Assembly (NCBI GenBank): GCA_900542045.1
Contig: UQMI01000011.1
Location: forward strand, 1-64,000
Source: an uncultured Blautia sp.
GTDB lineage: Bacteria > Bacillota > Clostridia > Lachnospirales > Lachnospiraceae
Length of the DNA: 64,000 nt
Reading direction: 5' to 3'
In this document: in pieces, positions 36,177-44,632 of the stretch
Layout: every line of letters starts with the position of its first letter
How positions within the stretch are numbered: the stretch's first letter is position 1
The notes under the pieces: model-generated
Database searches by the model: none
Told to the model about the DNA's origin: nothing
Seen by the model: only the letters and a program-made list of their open reading frames with translations
Program-made: the position numbers and the translations under genes

Positions 36177-36434
36177 TTACAGATTCTCCTCGAAGAACTT
36201 TTTTACTGCTTCATACGCTGCATCTTCATCCTCGCCGCTGATCTCTACCTGAACAGTCTCTCCGCATTTCACACCCAGGCTCATGAGGGCCATCAGCTTG
36301 GTAGCCTCTGCTTTTTTTCCGTTTTTGCCGATCACTACTTTACTCTTGAATTTCTTTGCCTCTTTGGCCAGCATTCCTGCCGGTCTTGCATGGATCCCCA
36401 CTTCGTCTTTGATCTCATAACTGAACTGTTTCAT
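36177..36434 (-). CDS. ptsH: Phosphocarrier protein HPr, lacking Ser46
   Basis: An 85-residue PTS carrier. The active-site His15 is in GIHARPAG, as expected for transfer from enzyme I to the EIIA domains. Position 46, normally the serine phosphorylated by HPr kinase in Firmicutes, is Lys here (EATKLMALMSLG), with Thr45 next to it. That would remove HPr(Ser-P)-based catabolite repression through this protein unless another HPr exists. The start lies inside treC, overlapping by 20 bases, so it is coupled to the trehalose genes. Confidence 0.93.
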   Translation of the reverse strand: MKQFSYEIKDEVGIHARPAGMLAKEAKKFKSKVVIGKNGKKAEATKLMALMSLGVKCGETVQVEISGEDEDAAYEAVKKFFEENL

Positions 36435-38088
36435 TTTCTTTTACCTCCTGTTTTTCCAATACAATCAGCTCATACGGCCGCAGGACAATTTCTTTTTCTT
36501 CTTTTACAGGCTGTCCCGGATAATTTTCCAGCAGCACCTGGTATTTTTCTTCCTGCGGTACCTCTACCCGGCGTTCCTCTCCTTTCAGGTTGCAGAACAC
36601 CAGTAACTTTTCTTCTCCCAGCATCCGGCTATAGGACAGCACATCTGGTATATCTTTTTCCGGGAACAGGATTTCTCCCTGGGAGATGACCTTTTTTTCT
36701 TTGCGCAGCTTCACCAGCTTCTGATAAAAGGCCAGGATAGATTCGGAATCTCCCTGCTGTGATTCCACATTGATCGTTTTATAATTCTCTGGAATACTCA
36801 GCCAGGGTTCGGCTGTGGAGAATCCACCGTATTCCCCGTCGGACCACTGCATGGGGGTACGGCTGTTATCTCTGGAACGGGCTGCCAGAATTTCCAGGGC
36901 TTCTTCCCGGCTTTTGCCCTGGGAGAGAAGAATTTCATAATAATTCAGGCTCTCCACATCCCGGTACAGCTCCACCCGGTCATAATGGGGATTGGTCATA
37001 CCGATTTCCTCGCCCTGATAAATGTAAGGCGTGCCCCGCATCAGATGAATGGCTCCTGCCAACATCTTGGCAGACTGTTTCCAGTATTTTTCCTCATCTC
37101 CCAGACGGGATACGATCCTGGGCTGGTCGTGGTTGCACCAGAACAGCGCGTTCCAGCCATTGCCCTCCTGCATTCCCAGCTGCCATTTCCGGTACAGTTC
37201 TTTCAGCGCTGCCAGATCCGGTTCCATCAGTTCCCATTTATCTCCGTTCTTATAATCAATTTTCAGATGATGGAAATTAAAGCACATGGTCAGCTCTTTC
37301 TCCGCCGGATTGGAATAACGGATACAGTGCTCCAGTGTGGTGGAGGACATTTCACCCACAGTGATCATTCCCTCAATACCGCTGTCCCGCACCAGCTCCT
37401 TCAGATATTCATGTACCCGGGGGCCGTCGGTATAAAACCGTCTTCCATCTCCCCGATCATCATCTTCCCACACATCCGGCTTGGAGATCAGGTTTACCAC
37501 ATCGAAGCGGAATCCTTTGATTCCTTTCTCCTTCCAGAACCGCAGGATATCTTTTAATTCCTCTCTTACCTCCGGATTTTCCCAGTTCAGATCTGCCTGG
37601 CTCACATCAAAGAGATGCAGATACCATTTTCCCAATGACGGCACATATTCCCAGGCCGGCCCACCAAATTTGGATACCCAGTTGGTGGGAATCTTGTCCG
37701 GTATCCCTTCTTTAAAAATATAATAATCCTGGTATTTCTTCTCTCCTGCCAGCGCCTTCCGAAACCACTGGTGCTCTGTAGATGTGTGATTGAATACCAT
37801 ATCCAGCATCAGCCCGATTTCTCTGGCATCTGCCTGGGCAATCAGTTCTTCCAGATCTTCCATGGTTCCGAATCTGGGATCAATATTCCGATAATCCGCC
37901 ACATCATAGCCGTTGTCATTCTGCGGTGACGGAAAGAAGGGAGTCAGCCACAGATAATCCACACCCAGTTTCTGAAGATAATCCAGCTTCTCAATGATTC
38001 CCCGGAGATCTCCCAGTCCGTCTCCATTGGAATCCCGAAAAGACTTCGGATAAATCTGATATACTACTTTATCTCTGAAATCTGCCAT
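36415..38088 (-). CDS. treC: Trehalose-6-phosphate hydrolase (GH13)
   Basis: A 557-residue glycoside hydrolase of family 13 that splits trehalose 6-phosphate into glucose and glucose 6-phosphate. The four conserved regions appear in order: DMVFNHTS near 99, GFRFDVVNLIS near 196, GEMSS with the acid/base Glu near 250, and CNHDQPR near 320. MTNPHYDRVELYRDVESLN is typical of phosphotrehalases rather than oligo-1,6-glucosidases. It starts 12 bases after treB and its end overlaps ptsH. Confidence 0.9.
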   Translation of the reverse strand: MADFRDKVVYQIYPKSFRDSNGDGLGDLRGIIEKLDYLQKLGVDYLWLTPFFPSPQNDNGYDVADYRNIDPRFGTMEDLEELIAQADAREIGLMLDMVFNHTSTEHQWFRKALAGEKKYQDYYIFKEGIPDKIPTNWVSKFGGPAWEYVPSLGKWYLHLFDVSQADLNWENPEVREELKDILRFWKEKGIKGFRFDVVNLISKPDVWEDDDRGDGRRFYTDGPRVHEYLKELVRDSGIEGMITVGEMSSTTLEHCIRYSNPAEKELTMCFNFHHLKIDYKNGDKWELMEPDLAALKELYRKWQLGMQEGNGWNALFWCNHDQPRIVSRLGDEEKYWKQSAKMLAGAIHLMRGTPYIYQGEEIGMTNPHYDRVELYRDVESLNYYEILLSQGKSREEALEILAARSRDNSRTPMQWSDGEYGGFSTAEPWLSIPENYKTINVESQQGDSESILAFYQKLVKLRKEKKVISQGEILFPEKDIPDVLSYSRMLGEEKLLVFCNLKGEERRVEVPQEEKYQVLLENYPGQPVKEEKEIVLRPYELIVLEKQEVKENETVQL

Positions 38089-38100
38089 ATGTCTGTCTCC

Positions 38101-40050
38101 TTACTCAAATGTCATAACTACAGTATTTCCTATGGCTGCGTCCATGCCGGTATGCATCTGAATATTTTTTGCATTTCCCTCTTCAGTCACCACACACACA
38201 GTTACAGTGGGGTGTCCGGCTGCTTTGATCTTCTCCTGATTGAAACGGATCAGGGGCTGTCCCTGTTTTACATTCTGTCCTTCTTTAATCAGATATTCAA
38301 ATCCATCCCCGTGCATATCCACGGTATCAATGCCGATATGCAGCAGGATTTCCATGTCATTGGCCAGTTTCAGTCCGCAGGCATGACGGGATTCTTCCAT
38401 TACCATAGCCACGGTACAGTCTGCCGGCGCATAAAGTGTGTCATTTTCCGGAATGATGGCCAGGCCATCGCCCATCACTCCTTCGGAGAACACTCCATCG
38501 TTTACTTCGCTTAAGGGAATTACTTTTCCTTTCAAAAATGCTTTCAGTTCTGTGGGCGCAGCTTCCTCTTTCAGATAGGTGCCTGCTTCCATTTCCTTCA
38601 CAAATTCATTGGGACTGGCAGGCTGACCAACACCCTCTGCAGCCAGTTTCTTCTTTCCAACGATCACGGTCAGTACAAATGGGATCACAATGGCGATCAC
38701 CATGCAGATGGCAAAGGACGGCATATAGGCCGGCTGAATGGAAAGGATTCCGGGGATACCGCCCACGCCAATAGCATTGGCTGTTGTACTGGTAGCCACG
38801 CAGACCACTGCTGCGCAGGCAGAACCAATCATACCGCATACAAACGGGAACATGTGCTTTAAGTTTACACCGAAGATAGCCGGCTCTGTAACACCCAGGT
38901 AACAGGAAACACAGGAGGGAACGTTAACTTCCTGGGCTTCCGGGTCTTTTCTCTGCAGATAGATCATTGCCAGTACCGCAGAACCCTGGGCAATATTGGA
39001 CAAAGCGATCATAGGCCACAGCATGGTTCCACCATAATCCGCAATCAACTGCAGGTCAATGGCATTGGACATATGATGCAGTCCGGTGATAACCAGCGGC
39101 GCATACACAAATCCGAAAATTGCTCCAAATAACACTCTCACCGGTCCGGTGATACCTGCGTAAACTACATCAGAGATCACGGAACCGATCTGCCAGCCGA
39201 TGGGGCCCAGAATGAAATGTGCTGCAATAACGGAAAGCACCAGACTGCAGAAGGGAACCACGATCATGGAGATTACCTGAGGTGTGATCTTCCGGAAGAA
39301 TTTTTCCAGATAAACCAGGGTAAATGCCGCCAGAATGGCCGGAATCACCTGTCCCTGGTAACCGATCATATTTACTTTAAAGAATCCGAAATCCCAGTAG
39401 GGAATATCTGCTGCAGCAGTAGAGGCTACGGAATAAGCATTTAACAACTGGCCGGATACCAGGGTCAGACCCAGGACAATACCCAGCATCTGGGTGGTGC
39501 CCATTTTCTTCGTCACAGACCAGCAGATACCCACCGGCAGCATATGGAACACCGCCTCGCCGATCAGCCACAGGAAGCTGTCGATACCGCTCCAGAACTG
39601 ACTGATGTCGCAAAGGGTCTTGGTGCCGTTCTCAAATAAATACAGACTGTCAATACAGTTACGGAACCCAAGGATCAGACCGCCGGTGATGATTGCCGGA
39701 ATCAGCGGGGCAAAAATCTCTGCCAGAGCTGTCACGATCCGCTGCAGCACGTTCTGATTCTGCTTTGCGGCCTGTTTCACCGCATCCTTGGACACGCCTT
39801 CTACGCCTGCTACTTTTACAAAATCATTGTAGAAGTCTGCCACTGTGTTTCCAATAATGACCTGAAACTGTCCGGTCTGGGTAAAGCTTCCCTTTACTAC
39901 TTTCATGGCTTCAATCTTGGCGATATCTGCCTTACCGGGCTCATTCAGCACAAAACGCATTCTGGTCATGCAGTGTGATACAGCCGCAATATTTTCACGG
40001 CCTCCTATGTACTGAAGAAGTTCTTTCGCATCTTCTGCATATTTTCCCAT
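38101..40050 (-). CDS. treB: PTS trehalose transporter, EIIBCA fusion
   Basis: A 649-residue membrane permease joining an EIIB domain (phospho-Cys in SHCMTRMRF near residue 27), a ten-helix EIIC channel (about 95-450) and a C-terminal EIIA domain with the phospho-His motif HIGIDTV near 570. It imports and phosphorylates trehalose using phosphate from HPr. Unlike classic enteric TreB, it carries its own EIIA. Start ATG 40050 follows CAGGAGGG. The promoter upstream carries TreR palindromes; treR is divergent. Confidence 0.9.
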   Translation of the reverse strand: MGKYAEDAKELLQYIGGRENIAAVSHCMTRMRFVLNEPGKADIAKIEAMKVVKGSFTQTGQFQVIIGNTVADFYNDFVKVAGVEGVSKDAVKQAAKQNQNVLQRIVTALAEIFAPLIPAIITGGLILGFRNCIDSLYLFENGTKTLCDISQFWSGIDSFLWLIGEAVFHMLPVGICWSVTKKMGTTQMLGIVLGLTLVSGQLLNAYSVASTAAADIPYWDFGFFKVNMIGYQGQVIPAILAAFTLVYLEKFFRKITPQVISMIVVPFCSLVLSVIAAHFILGPIGWQIGSVISDVVYAGITGPVRVLFGAIFGFVYAPLVITGLHHMSNAIDLQLIADYGGTMLWPMIALSNIAQGSAVLAMIYLQRKDPEAQEVNVPSCVSCYLGVTEPAIFGVNLKHMFPFVCGMIGSACAAVVCVATSTTANAIGVGGIPGILSIQPAYMPSFAICMVIAIVIPFVLTVIVGKKKLAAEGVGQPASPNEFVKEMEAGTYLKEEAAPTELKAFLKGKVIPLSEVNDGVFSEGVMGDGLAIIPENDTLYAPADCTVAMVMEESRHACGLKLANDMEILLHIGIDTVDMHGDGFEYLIKEGQNVKQGQPLIRFNQEKIKAAGHPTVTVCVVTEEGNAKNIQMHTGMDAAIGNTVVMTFE

Positions 40051-40084
40051 GATACACCCTCCTGTTTTTTCAACCACTCGTTTT

Positions 40085-40139
40085 ACTTGTTTATACAAGT
40101 TCATACCTTCTTTATACCACACTTGTTTAAACATGTCAA
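40085..40139 (-). promoter_or_regulatory. treB promoter with two TreR-type operators
   Basis: On the - strand TTGACA (40134-40139) and TATAAA (40111-40116) are exactly 17 bp apart. A palindrome at 40121-40136 (ACTTGTTTAAACATGT) lies in the spacer and part of the -35, and a second at 40085-40100 (ACTTGTTTATACAAGT) lies just downstream of the start site. Both fit repression by the GntR-family regulator encoded divergently. Confidence 0.88.
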
Positions 40140-40194
40140 CCTAAAAATTGATTGCCATTTTTTTCATTCCCAACTCTCCGTCCCTCCATCGCAA

Positions 40195-40252
40195 ATCTGT
40201 TTAAACAAGTTACCTTTTTTTCTCTTGACTTTGCCCCTGTATGCTTTATAAT
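40195..40252 (+). promoter_or_regulatory. treR promoter with upstream TreR operator
   Basis: TTGACT (40225-40230) and TATAAT (40247-40252) are 16 bp apart on the + strand. A third operator copy (ATCTGTTTAAACAAGT, 40195-40210) sits 14 bp upstream of the -35. The leader to treR is about 240 bases and contains the family B element. Confidence 0.7.
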
Positions 40253-40289
40253 AATGATACAGACAATTCTCAGTTGTCATATTTTGCGC

Positions 40290-40418
40290 TACTGGTCACA
40301 AGTTGACCAGTAACGGGCAATTTGGCATTTCAATTTGCTACGCGAAGCCAAATTGCCTTTCGAATTCTATCGGCCTGTAACCACACAGCAGGTGTGTGGT
40401 CCGGGTGTGACATGTAAC
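40290..40418 (+). repeat. Three-hairpin dispersed element, family B copy 1
   Basis: A 129-bp element with three hairpins in a row: TACTGGTCA/TGACCAGTA (40290-40312), GGCAATTTGGC/GCCAAATTGCC (40316-40357) and CCACAC/GTGTGG (40381-40399). It has an inverted near-identical copy at 43893-44022, with sharp ends in both. It lies in the leader between the treR promoter and gene, so it would be transcribed as RNA. Confidence 0.88.
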
Positions 40419-40495
40419 CATTTTGCTCCTGGTATTCTCTTATAATATAACCAGGGATACGGAAATATTATGCAATTAAAAGGAGATTTCCATAA

Positions 40496-41230
40496 ATGCC
40501 CAAAAGTAAATACGAACTCATTTATAAAGACTTAAAGAAAAAAATTGAAGCAGACGAATTCTCCTACCAGGATCTGCTGCCTTCGGAAAACACACTGATC
40601 CAGACTTACGACTGCTCCCGCAACACAGTCCGCCGGGCCATTGGCATGCTGGTCACCGATGGTTATGTACAGACACTGCCGGGGAAAGGGGTGCGCAACA
40701 TCTACCGCCCCATTGACCAGACTTCTTTTACCATTGGAGAGATTGAGACTTTTCGGGAATCTGCCCTGCGCAATCATCAGTCTTCCATGACAAAGGTCCT
40801 GGTCTTCACAGAAATAACTGCCAATGAGAAGCTCTCCCGGCGCACAGGATTTCCTTTGAATGCGGAGCTGTATTATATTCAGCGTCTTCATTATCTGGAC
40901 GGAAAACCTCTGATCCTGAACCACAATTATTTCCTGAAAAGCGTTACCCCCGGACTGACTGTGGAGATTGCCCAGGATTCCATCTATCGTTATCTGGAAA
41001 ACACTCTGCATATGACCATTGTCAACAGCAAGCGGTTCATGACTGTGGAAAAGATTACAGAAGTCGATGAAAAATATATGGATCTGAACGTAGAAGATTA
41101 TAACTGTGTGGCTGTGGTCACCAGTTATACTTATAACAGTGACGGCATCATGTTTGAATATACCCAGTCCCGGCACCGACCGGATTATTTCCGGTTCCAG
41201 GATAATGCGGTGCGGCGGCAGAATTCGTGA
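40496..41230 (+). CDS. treR: GntR-family trehalose operon regulator
   Basis: A 244-residue regulator with an N-terminal winged helix (about 5-70; LPSENTLIQTYDCSRNTVRRAI near residue 28) and a C-terminal UTRA effector domain (from about 90). It is divergent from treB-treC, and palindromes resembling GntR/HutC sites overlap the treB promoter. By analogy with Bacillus TreR the inducer would be trehalose 6-phosphate. ATG 40496 follows AAAAGGAG. Confidence 0.92.
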   Translation: MPKSKYELIYKDLKKKIEADEFSYQDLLPSENTLIQTYDCSRNTVRRAIGMLVTDGYVQTLPGKGVRNIYRPIDQTSFTIGEIETFRESALRNHQSSMTKVLVFTEITANEKLSRRTGFPLNAELYYIQRLHYLDGKPLILNHNYFLKSVTPGLTVEIAQDSIYRYLENTLHMTIVNSKRFMTVEKITEVDEKYMDLNVEDYNCVAVVTSYTYNSDGIMFEYTQSRHRPDYFRFQDNAVRRQNS

Positions 41231-41389
41231 ATCAGAATTCGTGACTTCCTGCAAACAAAGCAGACAGGTCCTAAATCCGCCGGACCGAGGACATCTGTCA
41301 GGCTGCACAGAAGAGAGCGGATGGATGGATCATGAAGTGAAAACAGATCGTCTTATTTTCCTTGCTCTAAAACAACATCATAGACAGAC

Positions 41390-41458
41390 AAAAAGACTGT
41401 CCCGCAAAAAGTCATGGTTTTTGAAAAACCTGGCTTTTACGGGGCAGTCTCTTTCTTA
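41390..41458. terminator. Bidirectional terminator between treR and the kinase gene
   Basis: AAAAGACTGTCCCGCAAAAAG pairs, with one or two mismatches, with the CTTTTACGGGGCAGTCTC arm ending near 41451, around a 19-base loop. T-runs follow on both strands. It serves the convergent treR and kinase genes. The remaining bases between 41231 and 41389 show nothing. Confidence 0.82.
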
Positions 41459-41511
41459 TTCATCAGAGGCCGATAGCCGGCCTTCGCCAATGGCCTCTCT
41501 TATTTTCTTTT

Positions 41512-42114
41512 TCATTCCAGAATCTTCGCCACCGCCTCGGCGATTTCCTTCACCGAATGGCCTGTGGTATTGATGCACCAGTCGTAATTCAGACGCGCGC
41601 CCCACTTCTGTCCGGTGTAAAATTCATAATACTGGGCCCTGTTTCTGTCAATGCGCTGGATCTGCTGCTTTAGCTCTCTGTCTGACAGCATCTCCTGTTC
41701 GGAACCTTTCTGACGGCACCGCTGCATTTTGCTCTTCATATCCGCATAAACAAAAATCCGGAACGGATGTAAATCTCTCAGAATATAATCGCCGCATCTT
41801 CCCACAATGATACAGTCTGATTTCTCCGCAAGTTCGCAGATAAGCCGATGCTGCTCCCGATATATGGTCTGATTCTGCTCCATAATGGGATTGGTGATCG
41901 GATAAAAACTCCTGCCAATACTGATGGGATACGAGATCATTGGCTTATGCCCGATAATATGCTGCACATACTCCTCTGACAAAGAGGTTCGCTTTGCAAT
42001 CTCTGTGACGATTTCCTTATCATAATAAGCCATCTGCAGTTTCTCGGAAAGCCGGCGGCCCAATTCTCTCCCGCCGCTTCCAAATTCCCTTCCAATTGTA
42101 ATAACCCGATTCAT
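41512..42114 (-). CDS. Cytidylate kinase-like family protein
   Basis: A 200-residue P-loop kinase of the cytidylate kinase-like family (Cytidylate_kin2). ITIGREFGSGGRELGRRL near residue 6 is the family phosphate loop, and IIVGRCGDYIL lies near 103. It differs from housekeeping Cmk and the phosphoryl acceptor is not established. ATG 42114 was chosen after GGAAGG; the frame is open 22 codons upstream without a ribosome site. Monocistronic, with a strong downstream terminator. Confidence 0.85.
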   Translation of the reverse strand: MNRVITIGREFGSGGRELGRRLSEKLQMAYYDKEIVTEIAKRTSLSEEYVQHIIGHKPMISYPISIGRSFYPITNPIMEQNQTIYREQHRLICELAEKSDCIIVGRCGDYILRDLHPFRIFVYADMKSKMQRCRQKGSEQEMLSDRELKQQIQRIDRNRAQYYEFYTGQKWGARLNYDWCINTTGHSVKEIAEAVAKILE

Positions 42115-42266
42115 AAACCCTTCCTCCTTTCCTGCCCTGCCGCTTTCCGTGCAAGGAGGTTTGGTTCTATTATACCTCATTTCCGCAGGTGTGGCAAAGA
42201 AATGTCCTTCTCCGGCCTGTGGTTCTGGTGAGGCTAAAGTAATGCTATGGGCTTTTGGCTGGCGCT

Positions 42267-42378
42267 GTTGCAGGGATATGGGGCTTTCGGGGAAACTGTT
42301 ACAGGGATATGGGGTTTCCAGGGGAACTGTTGCAGGAATATGGGGTTTCCAGGGAAACTGTTACAGGAATATGGGCTG
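42267..42378. repeat. 31-bp tandem repeat array
   Basis: Three full 31-bp units start at 42267, 42298 and 42329, with a partial fourth at 42360. The consensus includes GTTRCAGGRATATGGGG, a TTC-rich middle and GGGGAACT. Variation is limited to few positions, so the array is recent. It lies upstream of the kinase gene. Confidence 0.9.
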
Positions 42379-42442
42379 CAGATATAAATTCACGATAGAT
42401 TAGCCATACATCTCTTAAGAATTCATCCCCAACAAATCCTCA

Positions 42443-42612
42443 GTACCGAAATCTCGGCATTCACTACACTTTTTCGGTAGTCTGCTTTGAATTTCTACCG
42501 ATTTCTCGGCGCCTGTCGCTCTTTTTCGGTAGTCCAGCTCGATTTTCTACCGATATTCCGGCATTAGTCGCTCTTTTTCGGTAGTCCCGCCTCGATTCCT
42601 ACTGAATACCAC
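42443..42612. repeat. 52-bp tandem repeat array with CGGTAG/CTACCG hairpins
   Basis: Full units start at 42475 and 42527, with a third diverged unit at 42579 and a partial one before the first. Each begins CGGTAGTC, contains CTACCGAT and ends CTCTTTTT. CGGTAG and CTACCG within a unit form a 6-bp hairpin. No gene is seen in 42115-42652. Confidence 0.88.
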
Positions 42613-42652
42613 GGCGGCCGGGGAGAGCCCCCGAAACGCTGCCGTATGAAAC

Positions 42653-43338
42653 CTAGTCCATGCCGCCCATCTTATATCCGGAAGCCAGTCGGAAGTGGTA
42701 TTTCACAATTCCCAGATCCATTTTTGTGTAAAATCCCTTCCCCGCCTTCAGCAGAATTTTTCCTTCATTATATGTGAAATAAAACTTCTGCTGATTCATA
42801 GCGGTGGGCGCCAGCAGTGCCGCCTCAATCCCTTTTTTGTACCAGTCCGGCATTCCCGGCTGATAATCACTGACCTGTTCTACGGATTTGCCGGGACTTG
42901 CCCCCCCTGGGTACTGCCATACCCCAGAGCAATGACGCAGCACAGCTTCTCATCCTTTTTCACCACTGCCCGACATTTCCGTTTGCCATAGGTCAAAGCC
43001 ACCCAACAGGTATTTAATCCCAGTTCCTGGGCTTTCAGTACCAGCTTTTCTCCAAAATACCCGCATTTTTCTTCCAGATCCGGCGTATCTTTCCTGCCAA
43101 CCATGGCAATATAATTGCTGACGCCTTTAAATTTTCCATAATGCGCCATCATACTGTCAAAGCACCCCGGTTCATCGTAAACCAGCTGAATATGCATTCC
43201 GCTTCCCCGGTTGCATGCCTCTGCCAGCTTCTCCAGCTCTGCCCGTTTTTCCTGTTCAATCTTCCTGTCTGTGTACTGCCGTACACTGTGCCGTTCCTTC
43301 ATAATTTCCCAGATATCCACTGTCTGATTTCCATCCAT
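42653..43338 (-). pseudogene. Nitroreductase family protein, frameshifted
   Basis: Two minus-strand frames together make a complete nitroreductase of about 228 residues. The first (43338-42880) has the FMN-binding RHSVRQYTDRKI near residue 16 and LNTCWVAL near 109; the second carries GIEAALLAPTAMNQQKF and the C-terminal end. The frames meet at a run of seven C on + (42901-42907), and inserting one base would restore one reading frame. It may be a true disruption, a phase-variable tract or a sequence error. The intact enzyme would reduce nitro compounds or act on flavin-linked substrates. Confidence 0.85.
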
Positions 43339-43363
43339 GATTTTCTTTCCTCCTGTCTGCGTT

Positions 43364-43735
43364 CTATTCTTCTTCCCGGCGCAGGACGTCCGAATCTCTC
43401 ATCTCTTCCATAATGCCAATGGCATGACGGATCATGAACAAAAGCTGATGCATCGACTCAGTATCTGCATCCAGATAATAATAGTTTTTCGTCCCTTCCC
43501 GGCGCATTTTCAAAATCCCCGCCTCTTTCAGGATCTTGATATGATGCGATACTGCCGGCCTGGATAAATGTGTTTTCTCTGTAATTGTACCCACTCTGAC
43601 CCCCTGGCATTCTCCCATCTGCATCATCTCCAGAATCAGATGCTGCCGGTTCTCATCTCCAAGAGCGGTCAAAAGCTTTTGACACTTTCGAAACTCCTCT
43701 GCCAGTTTTGCAATTTCTTCCTGATGCTTGTCCAT
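43364..43735 (-). CDS. ArsR-family transcriptional regulator
   Basis: A 123-residue winged-helix protein. ALGDENRQHLILEMM near residue 24 and the recognition region TEKTHLSRPAVSHHIKIL near 52, then the wing GTKNYYYLD, are ArsR-type. No CxC metal site like that of ArsR or SmtB is evident, so the signal may not be metal. ATG 43735 follows GGAGGT. It lies upstream of the frameshifted nitroreductase on the same strand with only 25 bases between, so they probably form an operon. A palindrome covers its likely start site. Confidence 0.87.
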   Translation of the reverse strand: MDKHQEEIAKLAEEFRKCQKLLTALGDENRQHLILEMMQMGECQGVRVGTITEKTHLSRPAVSHHIKILKEAGILKMRREGTKNYYYLDADTESMHQLLFMIRHAIGIMEEMRDSDVLRREEE

Positions 43736-43808
43736 ACCGCACCTCCCATCTCCTGTCATTTGCCCCTTCAGGCACTGTTACGAAAACACAGGCAACAAAG
43801 CTTCCTAT

Positions 43809-43831
43809 GTTTAATCGTTTAAACCATTATA
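43809..43831 (-). promoter_or_regulatory. arsR-type promoter and operator
   Basis: On the - strand TATAAT occupies 43826-43831. The inverted repeat GTTTAA-N4-TTAAAC (43809-43824) covers the probable transcription start. No convincing -35 was found. Autorepression by the ArsR protein would fit. Confidence 0.55.
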
Positions 43832-43892
43832 CCATTAATCGCGCCAAATAGCGAATTGAGAAAGAAAATCGAGACGAAAGACGACCACAGAA

Positions 43893-44022
43893 GTTACATG
43901 CCACACCCGAACCACGCACCTGCTGCGTGGGTACGGGCCGATAGGATTCGAAAGGAAATTTGGCTTCGCGTAGCAAATTTTAAATGCCAAATTGCCCGTT
44001 ACTGGTCAACTTGTGACCAGTA
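43893..44022 (-). repeat. Three-hairpin dispersed element, family B copy 2
   Basis: A 130-bp element, inverted relative to copy 1 at 40290-40418, with the same three hairpins. In hairpin 3 CCACAC/GTGTGG of copy 1 is CCACGC/GCGTGG here, a compensatory A-U to G-C change. Hairpin 2 has one mismatch. It sits between the PH-domain gene and the arsR-type promoter. Confidence 0.88.
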
Positions 44023-44060
44023 AACCACGGGAACATGCCCTTTCCCTGCGAAAATATCTA

Positions 44061-44495
44061 TCACTCCCCACCGGCCACACCGGAACTTTTCTCTCCCCGG
44101 ATAGGAATCCCCGGATTCCGTCTTTTTAATTCTGCGAAAAATCTCTCCCGGTCCTGCAGGGCGCACAGGATCTCATTTCTTCGGCCTTTGATCACGATCC
44201 GGTCCAGCGAAGCAGCGGTGGATGCCAGCGGATTATGGGTCCGGTACACTTCCGTGATGTCGGAAAGCTCCAGGGAATCTTTCAGAAATCCAAAGTATAT
44301 GGTCACCCTGTCATCCCCCAGAACCAAATAGTTACGGATCACGATCGGCCCGAAAAACAAGAGATTGCAGATCACAAACCCCACAATAAGGGCTGCCCTC
44401 TCCCGGGGGTCTGTAATCATCTCATAAATCAGAATAATATTTGCAACAACGATAACCGCCCAGAACCACGCCGCTATTTTCCCTTTAAATCTCAT
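44061..44495 (-). CDS. PH domain-containing membrane protein
   Basis: A 144-residue protein with two membrane helices (about residues 6-28 and 34-55, with AAWFWAVIVVANIILIY) and a C-terminal PH-like domain (LVLGDDRVTIYFGFLKDSLE). Function is unknown; such bacterial PH proteins are often found in membrane stress or immunity contexts. Start placed at ATG 44495; a longer open frame adds 14 codons. Confidence 0.72.
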   Translation of the reverse strand: MRFKGKIAAWFWAVIVVANIILIYEMITDPRERAALIVGFVICNLLFFGPIVIRNYLVLGDDRVTIYFGFLKDSLELSDITEVYRTHNPLASTAASLDRIVIKGRRNEILCALQDRERFFAELKRRNPGIPIRGEKSSGVAGGE

Positions 44496-44632
44496 TTCCT
44501 GCTTCCTCCTTATCCCCAAGATGTTGGGCAGCCACAACTGCTCGTCCCAACTAAAGACAGAAACTTCCCTGATTTTGCCAATTCTTTACACAGAATTATA
44601 CCAGATTTTTTCTTTCTCTGACAGTACTCTGT

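Noticed and set aside
42267..42612. Possible CRISPR array
   Set aside because: The repeats are directly adjacent without unique spacers, and no cas genes are in the window.
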